DNA of 64,000 nucleotides from positions 1 to 64,000 of the forward strand of contig NZ_QOHF01000009.1 of the NCBI RefSeq assembly GCF_003319115.1, read 5' to 3'. This stretch comes from Geodermatophilus sp. TF02-6. Its GTDB lineage: Bacteria; Actinomycetota; Actinomycetes; Mycobacteriales; Geodermatophilaceae. Below, in pieces: positions 1 to 8,029 of this stretch. A model generated the notes under the pieces. The model was not told the DNA's origin. It ran no database searches and saw nothing but the letters and a program-made list of their open reading frames with translations. How positions within the stretch are numbered: position 1 is the first letter of the stretch; each line of letters starts with the position of its first letter. The translations under genes and the position numbers were made by a program.

Positions 1-133
1 TTCCTTGAGCAGAACCGATCCTCTCGCAGGACCCCGCGCCTATGCAGTGACACTCCCTTCAGCCCGCCGACCTGCACATCCTCGGGCCGGAGAATGGCTC
101 ACACGCCAATCCGTTGAGAAAACCTCAGTCCTG

Positions 134-146
134 TTGTATGATACAA
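134..146. promoter_or_regulatory. 13-bp perfect palindrome, possible operator
   Basis: TTGTAT-G-ATACAA is a perfect palindrome with 6-bp arms in an AT-richer patch of otherwise GC-rich DNA. Its form suits a dimeric repressor, but no intact gene follows it before the insertion sequence. It may be the leftover control region of a gene lost in the rearrangements here. Bases 150-158 and 199-207 form another pair of 9-bp inverted arms (ggcggtccg / cggaccgcc), perhaps an old element end. Nothing else is recognisable in 1-194. Confidence 0.25.
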
Positions 147-194
147 ACCGGCGGTCCGTTTTTTGTGGTTGAGTCTGCAAACCCATCCTATCAA

Positions 195-277
195 GAGGCG
201 GACCGCCCCTCATTCAAACGCGCCGCGGAATCCGCTGTCGATCAACCCCGTGAATAACCCTCCTACTTCATCCAAGA
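195..277. repeat. Left copy of 83-bp direct repeat flanking the IS
   Basis: This stretch is identical, base for base, to 2062-2144, and the two copies directly abut the two ends of the insertion sequence. The simplest reading is a target-site duplication of 82-83 bp; the exact length is ambiguous by one base because base 2062 can belong to the terminal inverted repeat or to the duplication. Long, variable duplications are a known hallmark of IS1634-type elements. Confidence 0.85.
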
Positions 278-2062
278 CCTGAGTTGGGTCAATTGCTTTA
301 GTGCCTTGCGTCGCGCTGGTTGAGTGCATTCAGGATTTCCTGCGCCTCGGGGGTGAGCGCGGCTGGAAAGGTGCTGGTTACGCCGTTGATCTGGACGGTG
401 GCCGACCGCAGCGGCTTGAGGGCGCGCAGCACGCGGCGCAGGGACAGGCCGGTGCGGTTCTGCACGGTCCGGGAGACCGCCAGTGCGGCGAACACGATCG
501 TGAGGTGGGCCTCGATCGCGTCGCGGGTGCGAGCGAACAAAGGCCTGGCGGCGAGGTCGGTCTTGCTCATGCGGAAGGACTGCTCGACCTGCCACAGGTC
601 GTGGTAGCTGCCGATCACCTCGGCCGCGGGCATGAGGCTGGCAGGGATGTTGGTGACGTAGCCCTTCAGCCCGACCAGTCGCTGCGCTCTGGCCAGCGCG
701 GCCTCGTCGAGGGAGCGGGCGCCGTTGCTGGTCTTGACGAACCGGGGTGCGCGGGCGGCCCGCTCGCCGTCGACGACCTCCCGGGCCCGGGCCTCCTGGG
801 CGGCGAGGGTCTTGCGGTCCCGGGCTGCGCGTGTGGCCGAGTAGGCCCACACCGCTCGCCACGAGCCCGTGTGCTCAGCGGGATCCCATACGGGTTCGGC
901 CCGTCGGGCGGTGTCGTTCTCCCCGACCTTGCCGCCCTTACTGCGACCGGTTTTGGGGGTGATGGTGTCGATGATCTGGCCGTTGGTGAACGCGTCGCCG
1001 TGCCAGTGGAAGTGGGACTCCAGATCGATCGGCGCCCGGGTCACCCGCGACCCGACGACGAACCGCAACTGCGCCTCGTCCAAGGCCTTCAGATTCGCCG
1101 CGGAGAGCATCCCGGCGTCGGCGACGATCACCAGGTCGGCGATCCCATGTCGGGCTTGGAACGCGGTGATGATCGGGATCAAGGTGTGAGTCTCGGCCTT
1201 GTTGCCCTCGAAGCAGCCGATCTCCAGCGGAAAGCCCTGCCGGTCGACCAGCAGCCCGACCACGATCTGGGGGTCGACGCGGCGTTCCTTGGAGAACCCC
1301 ACCTTCCGGAGGTCGTCCTCCTTCTTGGCCTCGAAGTACAGCGTCGTCACGTCGTAGAGGCACAAGCTCACATCCCCGCTGGCGCAGGCGTGGGCGTAGC
1401 AAGCCGCGGCGACCTGGTCGCGGTAGGCGCCGGTGTGCGCGCGACGCAGCGTGCGCTTGCGGGTCGACAGGCTCACCGACACCCGGCCCAGCTCGGCCAG
1501 TACCCGGTCGACATCGAGCAGCGAGGTGGGCTCGGCGATCCGGGCGATCACCAGGTCCCGGAACACGTCGTCACCGACGCGGTCCAGGCCCAGGCTGGCG
1601 TACACCCCGGCCAGCGCCTCGTACAGCAGCCCCGAGGACGTCTTCAGCACCCGCGCCGCAGGCACCACCGGCCTGCTGACCGGGCCATCGGCGGAGCCGC
1701 GGAACAGAGCCGGCGCGGCCGGCGGCGGCACCATCACGGTCTTCCGGACAGCCGGGGTGATGCCCAGGTCCAGCACCCCTTGAGCGTCGTCGACCAGCAG
1801 TCGCTGGGCCTGATCCATCAGCAGGCCCAGCTCGGCCTCATCCCGGGCCGAACCGACATGACGCACGATCCGCCGCCGGCCCCCGACGGACTCAGCGATC
1901 TGCACTGCGGTGGCCCCCGAAGCGGTGCGCACCCGCCGGACCAGGCCACCCACGCAACCCTACCGACCCCGATTAGTGCCTCAGCAGCACACTAAGCCTG
2001 CGCGAAGACGCAGGTCAGCGCGATCCGACATCGAAACGTCCTCCACCGTGACCCAACTCAGG
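278..2062. mobile_element. IS1634-family insertion sequence, complete
   Basis: An element of about 1.78 kb bounded by 14-bp terminal inverted repeats: CCTGAGTTGGGTCA at 278-291 and its exact complement at 2049-2062. It holds one transposase gene on the minus strand and is flanked by identical 83-bp direct repeats. Intact ends, an open transposase frame and undiverged flanking repeats all suggest a recent insertion and a possibly active element. Confidence 0.9.
298..1953 (-). CDS. IS1634-family DDE transposase
   Basis: A 551-residue transposase that fills the insertion sequence. It should cut and join the element ends using an RNase H-like DDE active site. Candidate acidic residues lie in YDVTTLYFE, in VADAGM, and near the C-terminus in WQVEQSFRMSK, the arrangement expected for IS4-like families including IS1634. 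The frame starts with GTG at 1953 and is open throughout, with no frameshift. Length is typical for the family. No passenger gene is present. The subfamily call rests on overall sequence resemblance and the long flanking duplication; an IS database comparison would settle it. Confidence 0.9.
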   Translation of the reverse strand: MGGLVRRVRTASGATAVQIAESVGGRRRIVRHVGSARDEAELGLLMDQAQRLLVDDAQGVLDLGITPAVRKTVMVPPPAAPALFRGSADGPVSRPVVPAARVLKTSSGLLYEALAGVYASLGLDRVGDDVFRDLVIARIAEPTSLLDVDRVLAELGRVSVSLSTRKRTLRRAHTGAYRDQVAAACYAHACASGDVSLCLYDVTTLYFEAKKEDDLRKVGFSKERRVDPQIVVGLLVDRQGFPLEIGCFEGNKAETHTLIPIITAFQARHGIADLVIVADAGMLSAANLKALDEAQLRFVVGSRVTRAPIDLESHFHWHGDAFTNGQIIDTITPKTGRSKGGKVGENDTARRAEPVWDPAEHTGSWRAVWAYSATRAARDRKTLAAQEARAREVVDGERAARAPRFVKTSNGARSLDEAALARAQRLVGLKGYVTNIPASLMPAAEVIGSYHDLWQVEQSFRMSKTDLAARPLFARTRDAIEAHLTIVFAALAVSRTVQNRTGLSLRRVLRALKPLRSATVQINGVTSTFPAALTPEAQEILNALNQRDARH

Positions 2063-2144
2063 AGGCGGACCGCCCCTCATTCAAACGCGCCGCGGAATCC
2101 GCTGTCGATCAACCCCGTGAATAACCCTCCTACTTCATCCAAGA
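2062..2144. repeat. Right copy of 83-bp direct repeat flanking the IS
   Basis: Identical to 195-277. Its last 20 bases or so read in frame as the start of the surviving ATPase fragment (YFIQE), while an in-frame TAA at 2122-2124 lies just upstream. The ATPase gene was therefore already truncated before the element landed. Confidence 0.85.
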
Positions 2145-2511
2145 GTTCGGACGAGCGGTCTGGAACCTGGCAGAAGGCCCCGACATCACCAAGGCAGATG
2201 CGTTGGCCGCTCGAGACCTGGTTGAGGCTGAACTCGACGAGAGCTTCTTCCGAGCTCGCGTACAGAGATCTTCTCCCGAAGAACTGCGATACATGCGCGC
2301 GATGGCCGAGCTCGGCCCCGAGGCTCAGAAGGCTTCCGAGGTCGCCGACGTACTCGGTCGCACGTCCGAGCAGGTCGCACCGCTACGGGCACGGCTCATC
2401 AGCAAGGGCTTGTTGTACACACCGAGGTACGGCTTCGCGAAGTTCACCGTCCCGCAGTTCGACCGCTTCATGCGCCGGTACATGACACTCGAGGAGGTGC
2501 CACCGGTATGA
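2125..2511 (+). pseudogene. C-terminal fragment of an AAA-type ATPase with winged-helix tail
   Basis: In this frame the translation begins PSYFIQEFGRAVWNL, typical of the lid and C-terminal region of actinobacterial AAA ATPases of the archaeal-ATPase kind. It continues through a helical domain and a winged-helix-like tail (VADVLGRTSEQVAPLRARL, then GLLYTPRYG) to a stop at 2511. The Walker A and B motifs and the whole N-terminal half are missing, and the frame is closed by TAA at 2122-2124. Upstream sequence on both sides of the insertion sequence does not continue the protein. An internal ATG at 2203 could give a 102-residue product but there is no sign it is used. Confidence 0.7.
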
Positions 2512-2563
2512 GCTCTATTCACGACTCCGAGGCCAGGAGTCCGGGGCACGCCACGCGCTTCCG

Positions 2564-3070
2564 TCAGCCGAACAGGTACTCCGCGACCGGGGCCCACGGG
2601 CCGCCGAGGTAGCGCCACAGGCCCAGCCCCCGCGCCGGCACCCGCTCGGGGGTGAACCCGGCGGCCAGCCGGTCGTGCAGCGCCCGGGCCATCGCGGGCT
2701 CGACCTTGTTCTGCACGGTGACGTGCGGCGCGTGCCGCTGGCGGTCCTGCCGGGTCAGCCAGGGATCCCAGGCCGCCGCCAGCCCGGCCCGCAGCGCGGT
2801 GAGCTCCGGCGAGTCGAGGGTGTAGGCCACCCCGCGGCCGAGCAGGCGCAGGCCGGTGACGGCGACGTCGAACGGCGGACGGCGGGCCGCCTCGGCCAGG
2901 TCGGCCGCGACGGCGTCCTCGTGCTCGCCGGGCAGCGCGTGGAACAGGGTGACGTGCGCGGCCAGGTGGTTGCGCTCGGCCGGGAAGTGCGCGGCGCGCA
3001 GCCGGTCGAACCGCTGCTGCGCCTCCTCGCCGAGCAGCAGGGTCACGACGAGCGGCTCAGCCGACGTCAC
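2564..3070 (-). CDS. 2'-5' RNA ligase / 2H phosphoesterase family protein
   Basis: A 168-residue protein with the two histidine motifs that define the 2H phosphoesterase superfamily: HVTL near residue 39 and HVTV near residue 115, about 75 residues apart as expected. Members act on cyclic phosphates or 2'-5' linkages in RNA or nucleotides; the substrate here cannot be told from sequence. Length fits the single-domain family. It is a cytoplasmic protein with no signal or membrane segment. It stands alone on the minus strand, separated from glgC by a repeat-filled gap, so it probably has its own promoter. Confidence 0.8.
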   Translation of the reverse strand: MTSAEPLVVTLLLGEEAQQRFDRLRAAHFPAERNHLAAHVTLFHALPGEHEDAVAADLAEAARRPPFDVAVTGLRLLGRGVAYTLDSPELTALRAGLAAAWDPWLTRQDRQRHAPHVTVQNKVEPAMARALHDRLAAGFTPERVPARGLGLWRYLGGPWAPVAEYLFG

Positions 3071-3129
3071 CGATCAACCCGCTCCCGGCCCCTCCTGGCG
3101 TGCCCGAGCTTGTGAAGGGCTCGGGGAGG

Positions 3130-3228
3130 ACGGCGGCCTCCCTGCAGTAAGAGGACCCCGTCCTCCTCACCCCTCGCAAGCTCGGGGCGAGCCTCGGAAC
3201 GGGGCCGGGGGCAGGGAGGCCCTTCTTC
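3130..3228. repeat. GC-rich palindromic repeat, type A copy interrupted by a type B copy
   Basis: The outer arms ggcctccctgcag (about 3135) and gggggcagggaggccctt (about 3207-3224) are the two ends of the type A repeat seen elsewhere in the window. Between them sits a type B unit, gaggaccccgtcctcc followed by cccctcgcaagctcgggg. The arrangement looks like one repeat inserted in another. It lies at the 3' end of glgC and could also act as a transcription terminator. Confidence 0.7.
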
Positions 3229-4456
3229 AGACATGGGCGCGGGCCCCCTTGCCCAGGACGGTCACCCCGCCGGCGCTGACGTGGTAGCGCTCGCGGTCGG
3301 CGGAGAGGTCGACACCGATGCGCGCCCAGTCCGGGACGACGACGAACTTGTCGAGGATGGCCCGCCGCACGTAGGCACCCTCGCCGACGTGCACGCCGTC
3401 CATGAGCACGCTGTCCTCCACCCGGGCGCCGCGCTCGACGCGGACGCCGGGCGAGACGACGGAGTTGTGCACCGACCCGCCGCCGATGATCGCGCCGGCG
3501 CTGACCATCGACTCCTCCGCGCGGCCGCCGAGCACGAACTTCGCCGGCGGCTGTTGCGGCGGCAGGGTGAGGATCGGCCAGCGGTCGTTGTAGAGGTTGA
3601 ACACCGGGGTGACCGACACCAGGTCCATGTGCGCGTCGAAGTAGGAGTCGATCGTCCCGACGTCCCGCCAGTAGCCGTGGTCGCGCTCGGTGGCGCCGGG
3701 GACGACGTTGGTGGAGAAGTCGTACACCCACGCCTGCCCGGCGTCGGACAGCATCGGCATGATCGAGCCGCCCATGTCGTGCGCGGACTCCTCGTCCTCG
3801 GCGTCCTCGCGCAGGGCCTCGAGCAGCGCGTCGGTGGTGAACACGTAGTTGCCCATGGAGGCGAAGCTCTCCTCGGGCGAGTCCGGCAGCCCCGGCGGGT
3901 CGGCCGGCTTCTCCAGGAAGCCGCGGACCCGCCCGTCGGCGTCGGAGTCGATGACGCCGAACCCGGTGGCCTCGTGCCGCGGCACCCGCAGGCCGGCGAT
4001 GGTGACCCCGGCCCCGGTCTGCTGGTGCTGGTCGATCATCTGCGCGGGGTCCATCCGGTACACGTGGTCGGCGCCGAAGACGACGACGATGTCGGGCCGG
4101 GCGTCGTAGATGAGGTTGAGGCTCTGGAAGATCGCGTCGGCGCTGCCGGTGTACCAGCGCGGCCCGAGGCGCTGCTGCGCCGGCACCGGGGTGATGAAGT
4201 TGCCCAGCATCTGCGACAGCCGCCAGGTGGTGGTGATGTGCCGGTCGAGGCTGTGGCTCTTGTACTGGGTGAGGACGGCGACCTGCCGGATCTCGGCGTT
4301 GACCAGGTTGGACAGCACGAAGTCGATGAGCCGGTAGTTGCCGCCGAAGGGGACCGCCGGCTTGGCCCGGTCCTGCGTCAGGGGCGCCAGCCGTTTGCCC
4401 TCTCCACCGGCGAGGACGATGCCGAGGACCCGGGGACCACCACGCATGTGGCGCAA
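3227..4456 (-). CDS. glgC: Glucose-1-phosphate adenylyltransferase
   Basis: ADP-glucose pyrophosphorylase of 409 residues. It makes ADP-glucose from glucose-1-phosphate and ATP, the committed step of bacterial glycogen and alpha-glucan synthesis. The N-terminal nucleotidyltransferase domain carries the pyrophosphorylase signature [10 protein letters not shown] followed by [17 protein letters not shown] and the substrate motif FLEKPAD; the C-terminal quarter is a left-handed beta helix of hexapeptide-like repeats. Length is normal. ATG at 4456 is used here; a second ATG three codons in (4447) is equally plausible. It is divergent from glgA across a 150-bp gap, the usual actinobacterial arrangement, suggesting coordinated control. 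Confidence 0.97.
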   Translation of the reverse strand: MRHMRGGPRVLGIVLAGGEGKRLAPLTQDRAKPAVPFGGNYRLIDFVLSNLVNAEIRQVAVLTQYKSHSLDRHITTTWRLSQMLGNFITPVPAQQRLGPRWYTGSADAIFQSLNLIYDARPDIVVVFGADHVYRMDPAQMIDQHQQTGAGVTIAGLRVPRHEATGFGVIDSDADGRVRGFLEKPADPPGLPDSPEESFASMGNYVFTTDALLEALREDAEDEESAHDMGGSIMPMLSDAGQAWVYDFSTNVVPGATERDHGYWRDVGTIDSYFDAHMDLVSVTPVFNLYNDRWPILTLPPQQPPAKFVLGGRAEESMVSAGAIIGGGSVHNSVVSPGVRVERGARVEDSVLMDGVHVGEGAYVRRAILDKFVVVPDWARIGVDLSADRERYHVSAGGVTVLGKGARAHV

Positions 4457-4506
4457 CGTAGCGGGTGACGCGGATCACCGCCGCTCCGCGCGCTGCACGG
4501 CCCCGC

Positions 4507-4596
4507 CCCGAGCCTGCGAAGGGTGCGGAGGACGGTGGCCCCCCTGCAGGGTCCCGTCGCGAGCGTGCGAGCGGCGGGGGGCAGGGGGGTCCTTCT
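4507..4596. repeat. GC-rich palindromic repeats between glgC and glgA
   Basis: A type B unit in reverse orientation (gagcctgcgaagggtgcgga) is followed at about 4537-4595 by a complete type A unit in reverse orientation: ggcccccctgcagggtccc, gcgagcgtgcgagc, ggggggcaggggggtccttc. The type A unit has complementary outer arms and can fold into a long hairpin. It lies directly upstream of the glgA start, so it would be in the leader of the glgA transcript or overlap its promoter. Confidence 0.75.
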
Positions 4597-4608
4597 AGGG
4601 TGGGGGCC

Positions 4609-5781
4609 GTGCGCATCGGCATGGTGACGAGGGAGTGGCCGCCGGACGTCTACGGGGGCGCGGGTGTGCACGTCGAGCACCTCGCCGCGGCGCTGCGTGC
4701 GCTGCCGGACGGTCCCGAGCTCGACGTGCACTGCTTCGGCGGGCCGAGACCGGACGCGACCGGCCACGAGGTGCCCCCGGGGCTGGAGAAGGCCAACGGC
4801 GCGCTGCAGGCGCTCGGCGTCGACGTCGAGATCGCCGGGGCGCTGGCCGAGGTCGACCTGGTGCACAGCCACACCTGGTACGCCAACGCCGCGGGCCTGT
4901 TCGCCTCGCTGGTGCACGGCACGCCGCACGTGGTGACCGCGCACTCCCTCGAGCCGCGCCGGCCGTGGAAGGCCGACCAGCTCGGCGGGGGCTACCGGCT
5001 CTCCTCGTGGGTCGAGCGCACCGCCTACCTGGCCGCCGACGGGGTGATCGCGGTCAGCGCCGGCATGCGCGACGACGTGCTGGCCGTCTATCCCGAGCTG
5101 GACCCCGCGCGGTTGCACGTGGTCCACAACGGCGTCGACGCCGAGGCCTACCGCCCGGTGCCCGACCCCGGCACCGTGCGCTCCCTCGGGGTCGACCCCG
5201 ACCGGCCCTACGCGCTGTTCGTCGGCCGGATCACCCGGCAGAAGGGCGTGACGCACCTGCTCGCCGCCGCCGAGCAGCTGCCCGCCGACGCCGGCCTGGT
5301 GCTGTGCGCCGGGGCCGCGGACACCCCGGCGGAGCGCCAGCAGGTCGCCGACGCGGTCGCCACGCTGCAGGCCCGGCGGGACGGCGTCGTCTGGATCGAG
5401 GCGATGCTGCCCCGCGAGCAGCTGGTCCCACTGATCACCGGCGCCACGGTGTTCGTCTGCCCGTCGGTGTACGAGCCGCTGGGCATCGTCAACCTGGAGG
5501 CCGCCGCCTGCGGCACCGCGGTCGTGGCCAGCGCCGTGGGCGGCATCCCCGAGGTGGTCGACGACGGCCGCACCGGGCTGCTCGTGCCCTACGACCCCGA
5601 GGACGCAGCCGCCTTCGAGGCCGGCCTGGCCGCGCGGATCGCCGAGCTGCTGGCCGATCCGCCGCGGGCGGAGGCGATGGGCGCGGCCGGCCGCGAGCGG
5701 GTGCTGGCCGAGTTCGGCTGGCCGGCGGTGGCGCAGCAGACGGTCGGGGTCTACTCCGCCGTCCTCGACGCGCGGAGCTGA
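4609..5781 (+). CDS. glgA: Glycogen synthase, actinobacterial GT4 type
   Basis: A 390-residue glycosyltransferase of the GT4 (retaining, GT-B) fold that moves glucose from ADP-glucose to a growing alpha-glucan; mycobacterial homologues make maltose-1-phosphate or glycogen. N-terminal GREW-like region PPDVYGGAGVHVEHL binds acceptor and the C-terminal half has the E-x7-E motif in EPLGIVNLEAAACG. Length matches the roughly 390-residue actinobacterial form rather than the 470-residue enterobacterial one. Start chosen as GTG 4609 (VRIGMVTREWPP); the frame is open further upstream, but that part is encoded by the intergenic repeat. Divergent from glgC. Confidence 0.95.
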   Translation: MRIGMVTREWPPDVYGGAGVHVEHLAAALRALPDGPELDVHCFGGPRPDATGHEVPPGLEKANGALQALGVDVEIAGALAEVDLVHSHTWYANAAGLFASLVHGTPHVVTAHSLEPRRPWKADQLGGGYRLSSWVERTAYLAADGVIAVSAGMRDDVLAVYPELDPARLHVVHNGVDAEAYRPVPDPGTVRSLGVDPDRPYALFVGRITRQKGVTHLLAAAEQLPADAGLVLCAGAADTPAERQQVADAVATLQARRDGVVWIEAMLPREQLVPLITGATVFVCPSVYEPLGIVNLEAAACGTAVVASAVGGIPEVVDDGRTGLLVPYDPEDAAAFEAGLAARIAELLADPPRAEAMGAAGRERVLAEFGWPAVAQQTVGVYSAVLDARS

Positions 5782-5796
5782 CCGCCGCCGCGGCTG

Positions 5797-5910
5797 GTAC
5801 CGTCGCGCCGCCGGCCTGGTGCCGGCGGCGCTCGCGCAGCGAAGACCGGTGCGAACCCGGCGCTGTCCCGCAACTGTGATGGCCTCCCGGCCTCAGCCAG
5901 ATCGCCTGCC
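5797..5910 (+). ncRNA. Cobalamin riboswitch
   Basis: The conserved B12-element core is clear: gaagaccggtgcgaacc, then ggcgctgtcccgcaactgtg, and the B12 box agccagat near 5895. It sits about 90 bases ahead of btuF. The sequence between the B12 box and the btuF start is GC-rich and can fold, ending in a ggaagg ribosome-binding site, so control could be by blocking the ribosome site or by early termination. It predicts that btuFCD is switched off when adenosylcobalamin is plentiful. The 5' boundary is approximate. Confidence 0.93.
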
Positions 5911-6001
5911 CCGCGTCGTGTACCGACCCTCGCGGCAGGGGTCGCGCATCGGGGCCGGGCGCCCCTGGGCGGCCGCGTGCCGCCTCCCGGAAGGCTCCCC
6001 G

Positions 6002-6934
6002 TTGCTCCGCACCACCCCGCGCCGGCTCGCCCCGGTCGCGCTGCTGCCCCTGCTCGTCCTGTCCTCGTGCGGCGGGAGCGAGCCCCCCGCCGAGGGCGCC
6101 GCCACGACCGCCTCGGCCGACGGACACCCGGTCACCGTCACCGGCGACGACGGCGAGCTGACCCTCGACCAGCGGCCGGAGTCCATCGTGTCGATGTCGG
6201 CCTCGGCCACCGAGATGCTCTTCGCGATCGGCGCCGGCGGGCAGGTCGAGGCGGTGGACAGCACCTCGGACTTCCCGGCCGAGGCGCCGACCACCGACCT
6301 GTCGGCGTTCACCCCGAACGCCGAGGCGATCGCCGCCCGCTCCCCCGACCTGGTCGTCCTCAGCGACGACCTGAACGGCATCGTCGGCGCCCTGGACGCG
6401 CTCCAGGTGCCGACCCTGCTGCTCGGCGCGGCCGACACGCTCGACGAGAGCTACGCCCAGATCGAGACCCTGGGCGAGGCCACCGGGCACGCCGAGCAGG
6501 CCGCCGACGTGGTGGCCGGCATCCAGGACCGGATCGCCGCCGCGGTGGACTCCGTCCCGGACTCGGTGCAGGGCATGCGCGTCTACCACGAGATCGACCC
6601 GAGCTTCTACTCGGCGACCAGCGACACCTTCATCGGCGGCGTCTACGCGCTGTTCGGGCTGGAGAACATCGCCGACGGCGCCGCCGACCCCGCCGGGGGC
6701 TACCCGCAGCTGTCCGCCGAGTACGTCGTCGGCCGGGCGCCGGACCTGGTCGTGCTGGCCGACACGGTCTGCTGCGGCGAGAACGCCGCGACGCTGGCCG
6801 CGCGACCGGGCTTCGACACGGTGCCCGCGGTGCAGCAGGGCCGGGTGCTGGCCGTCGACGACGCCGTCGCCTCGCGGTGGGGGCCGCGGGTCGCCGACTT
6901 CGCCGAGTCCCTCGCGGCCGAGCTGCGGAGCTGA
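6002..6934 (+). CDS. btuF: Vitamin B12 ABC transporter substrate-binding lipoprotein
   Basis: A 310-residue periplasmic-binding-type protein of the BtuF/FecB class (two lobes joined by a helix). The N-terminus is a lipoprotein signal with lipobox LVLSSC, so the mature protein is anchored by Cys at about residue 23. Motifs of the family include PESIVSMSASATEMLFAIGAG and LSDDLNGIV. The start is taken as TTG 6002, preceded by ggaagg, because it gives a clean signal peptide; longer frames run into the riboswitch. B12 is the predicted ligand because of the riboswitch; the family also includes iron-siderophore binders. First gene of btuFCD. Confidence 0.85.
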   Translation: MLRTTPRRLAPVALLPLLVLSSCGGSEPPAEGAATTASADGHPVTVTGDDGELTLDQRPESIVSMSASATEMLFAIGAGGQVEAVDSTSDFPAEAPTTDLSAFTPNAEAIAARSPDLVVLSDDLNGIVGALDALQVPTLLLGAADTLDESYAQIETLGEATGHAEQAADVVAGIQDRIAAAVDSVPDSVQGMRVYHEIDPSFYSATSDTFIGGVYALFGLENIADGAADPAGGYPQLSAEYVVGRAPDLVVLADTVCCGENAATLAARPGFDTVPAVQQGRVLAVDDAVASRWGPRVADFAESLAAELRS

Positions 6935-6949
6935 GCGGAGCGCGGACCC

Positions 6950-8029
6950 GTGACGGCTCCCGCGGGCACCCGACCCGTCGCCGCGGCACCGGCCCGGCAC
7001 CGGCGCCGGACGGCGGTCGTCCTGTCCGGCGCCGCGGTGGCGCTGGTGCTGGCGGCGCTGGCCGGGGTCTGGGTGGGTGCCCTGCCGCTGCCGCCCGGAG
7101 CGGTGCTCGCCACGCTGCTCGACCGCGCGCTCGCCCCCCTCGGCGTGGACGTGCCCGGCGGGCTGGAGGGCACCGGCGCGGCGGTGCTGCTGCAGCTGCG
7201 GCTGCCGCGGGTGGTGCTGGCGGCGCTGGTCGGGGGCGGGCTGGCCGTCTCCGGCGCCGCCTACCAGGGGGTGTTCCGCAACCCGCTGGCCGACCCGTAC
7301 CTGCTGGGGGCGGCCGCCGGTGCCGGGCTGGGCGCGACCCTGGTCATCGCGTACGCGCCCGGGACGTCGCTGGGCCCGGTCGGCGTCGTCCCGCTCGCGG
7401 CGTTCGCCGGGGCGCTGGCCGGCGTCGGCGCGGCGCTGGCCCTGGGCACCGCCGCCGGCGGGTCGTCCAGCGCGACGCTGCTGCTGGCCGGGGTCGCCGT
7501 CGCCTCGTTCCTGGCCGCCGCGCAGACCCTGGTCCAGCAGCAGGACAGCGACGACCTGCGCCAGGTCTACGGCTGGCTGCTCGGCCAGCTCGGCCGGGCG
7601 CGGTGGACCGACGTCGTCCTCGTGCTCCCCTACCTCGGCGCCGCGTGCCTGGTGCTGCTGCTGTGCGGCCGGGCGCTGGACGTGCTGGCGGTCGGCGACG
7701 ACGAGGCCCGCTCCCTCGGCGTGCACCCGGGCCGGCTGCGGCTGCTGGTGGTGGCCGCGGCGTCGCTGGCCACCGCCGCGGCCGTGGCGGTCAGCGGGCT
7801 GATCGGCTTCGTCGGGCTGGTGGTGCCGCACGTCGTCCGGCGGCTGGTCGGCGGCTCGTACGCCCGGGTGCTGCCCGCGGCCCTGCTCGCCGGCGGCGCC
7901 TTCCTCGTGCTCGCCGACCTGGTGGCCCGGGTGGTGCTGGCCCCCGCCGAGCTGCCGATCGGCGTGGTGACCGCCTTCGTCGGTGCCCCGTTCTTCGCCG
8001 GGCTGCTGTGGTCGGGGAGGCGGCGGTGA
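6950..8029 (+). CDS. btuC: Vitamin B12 ABC transporter permease (FecCD family)
   Basis: A 359-residue inner-membrane permease with about ten membrane helices, of the FecCD/BtuC family. Recognisable family segments include QLRLPRVVLAALVGGGLAVSG, GVFRNPLADPYLLG and, near the C-terminus, GLIGFVGLVVPHVVR. It would form the dimeric channel through which cobalamin passes. It starts with GTG 15 bp after btuF and its stop overlaps the btuD start (GTGA), showing one co-translated operon under the cobalamin riboswitch. Confidence 0.92.
   Translation: MTAPAGTRPVAAAPARHRRRTAVVLSGAAVALVLAALAGVWVGALPLPPGAVLATLLDRALAPLGVDVPGGLEGTGAAVLLQLRLPRVVLAALVGGGLAVSGAAYQGVFRNPLADPYLLGAAAGAGLGATLVIAYAPGTSLGPVGVVPLAAFAGALAGVGAALALGTAAGGSSSATLLLAGVAVASFLAAAQTLVQQQDSDDLRQVYGWLLGQLGRARWTDVVLVLPYLGAACLVLLLCGRALDVLAVGDDEARSLGVHPGRLRLLVVAAASLATAAAVAVSGLIGFVGLVVPHVVRRLVGGSYARVLPAALLAGGAFLVLADLVARVVLAPAELPIGVVTAFVGAPFFAGLLWSGRRR

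Noticed and set aside
1-194. Start of a prophage or integrative element
   Set aside because: No integrase, attachment-site repeat or tRNA is visible; only short inverted arms and one palindrome.
301-1995. 564-residue open frame antisense to the transposase
   Set aside because: It mirrors the transposase codons in high-GC DNA, with no family features and low-complexity composition.
5489-7831. 780-residue open frame antisense to glgA and btuFC
   Set aside because: A high-GC shadow frame made of R, G, A and Q runs; it crosses the riboswitch and three well-supported genes.
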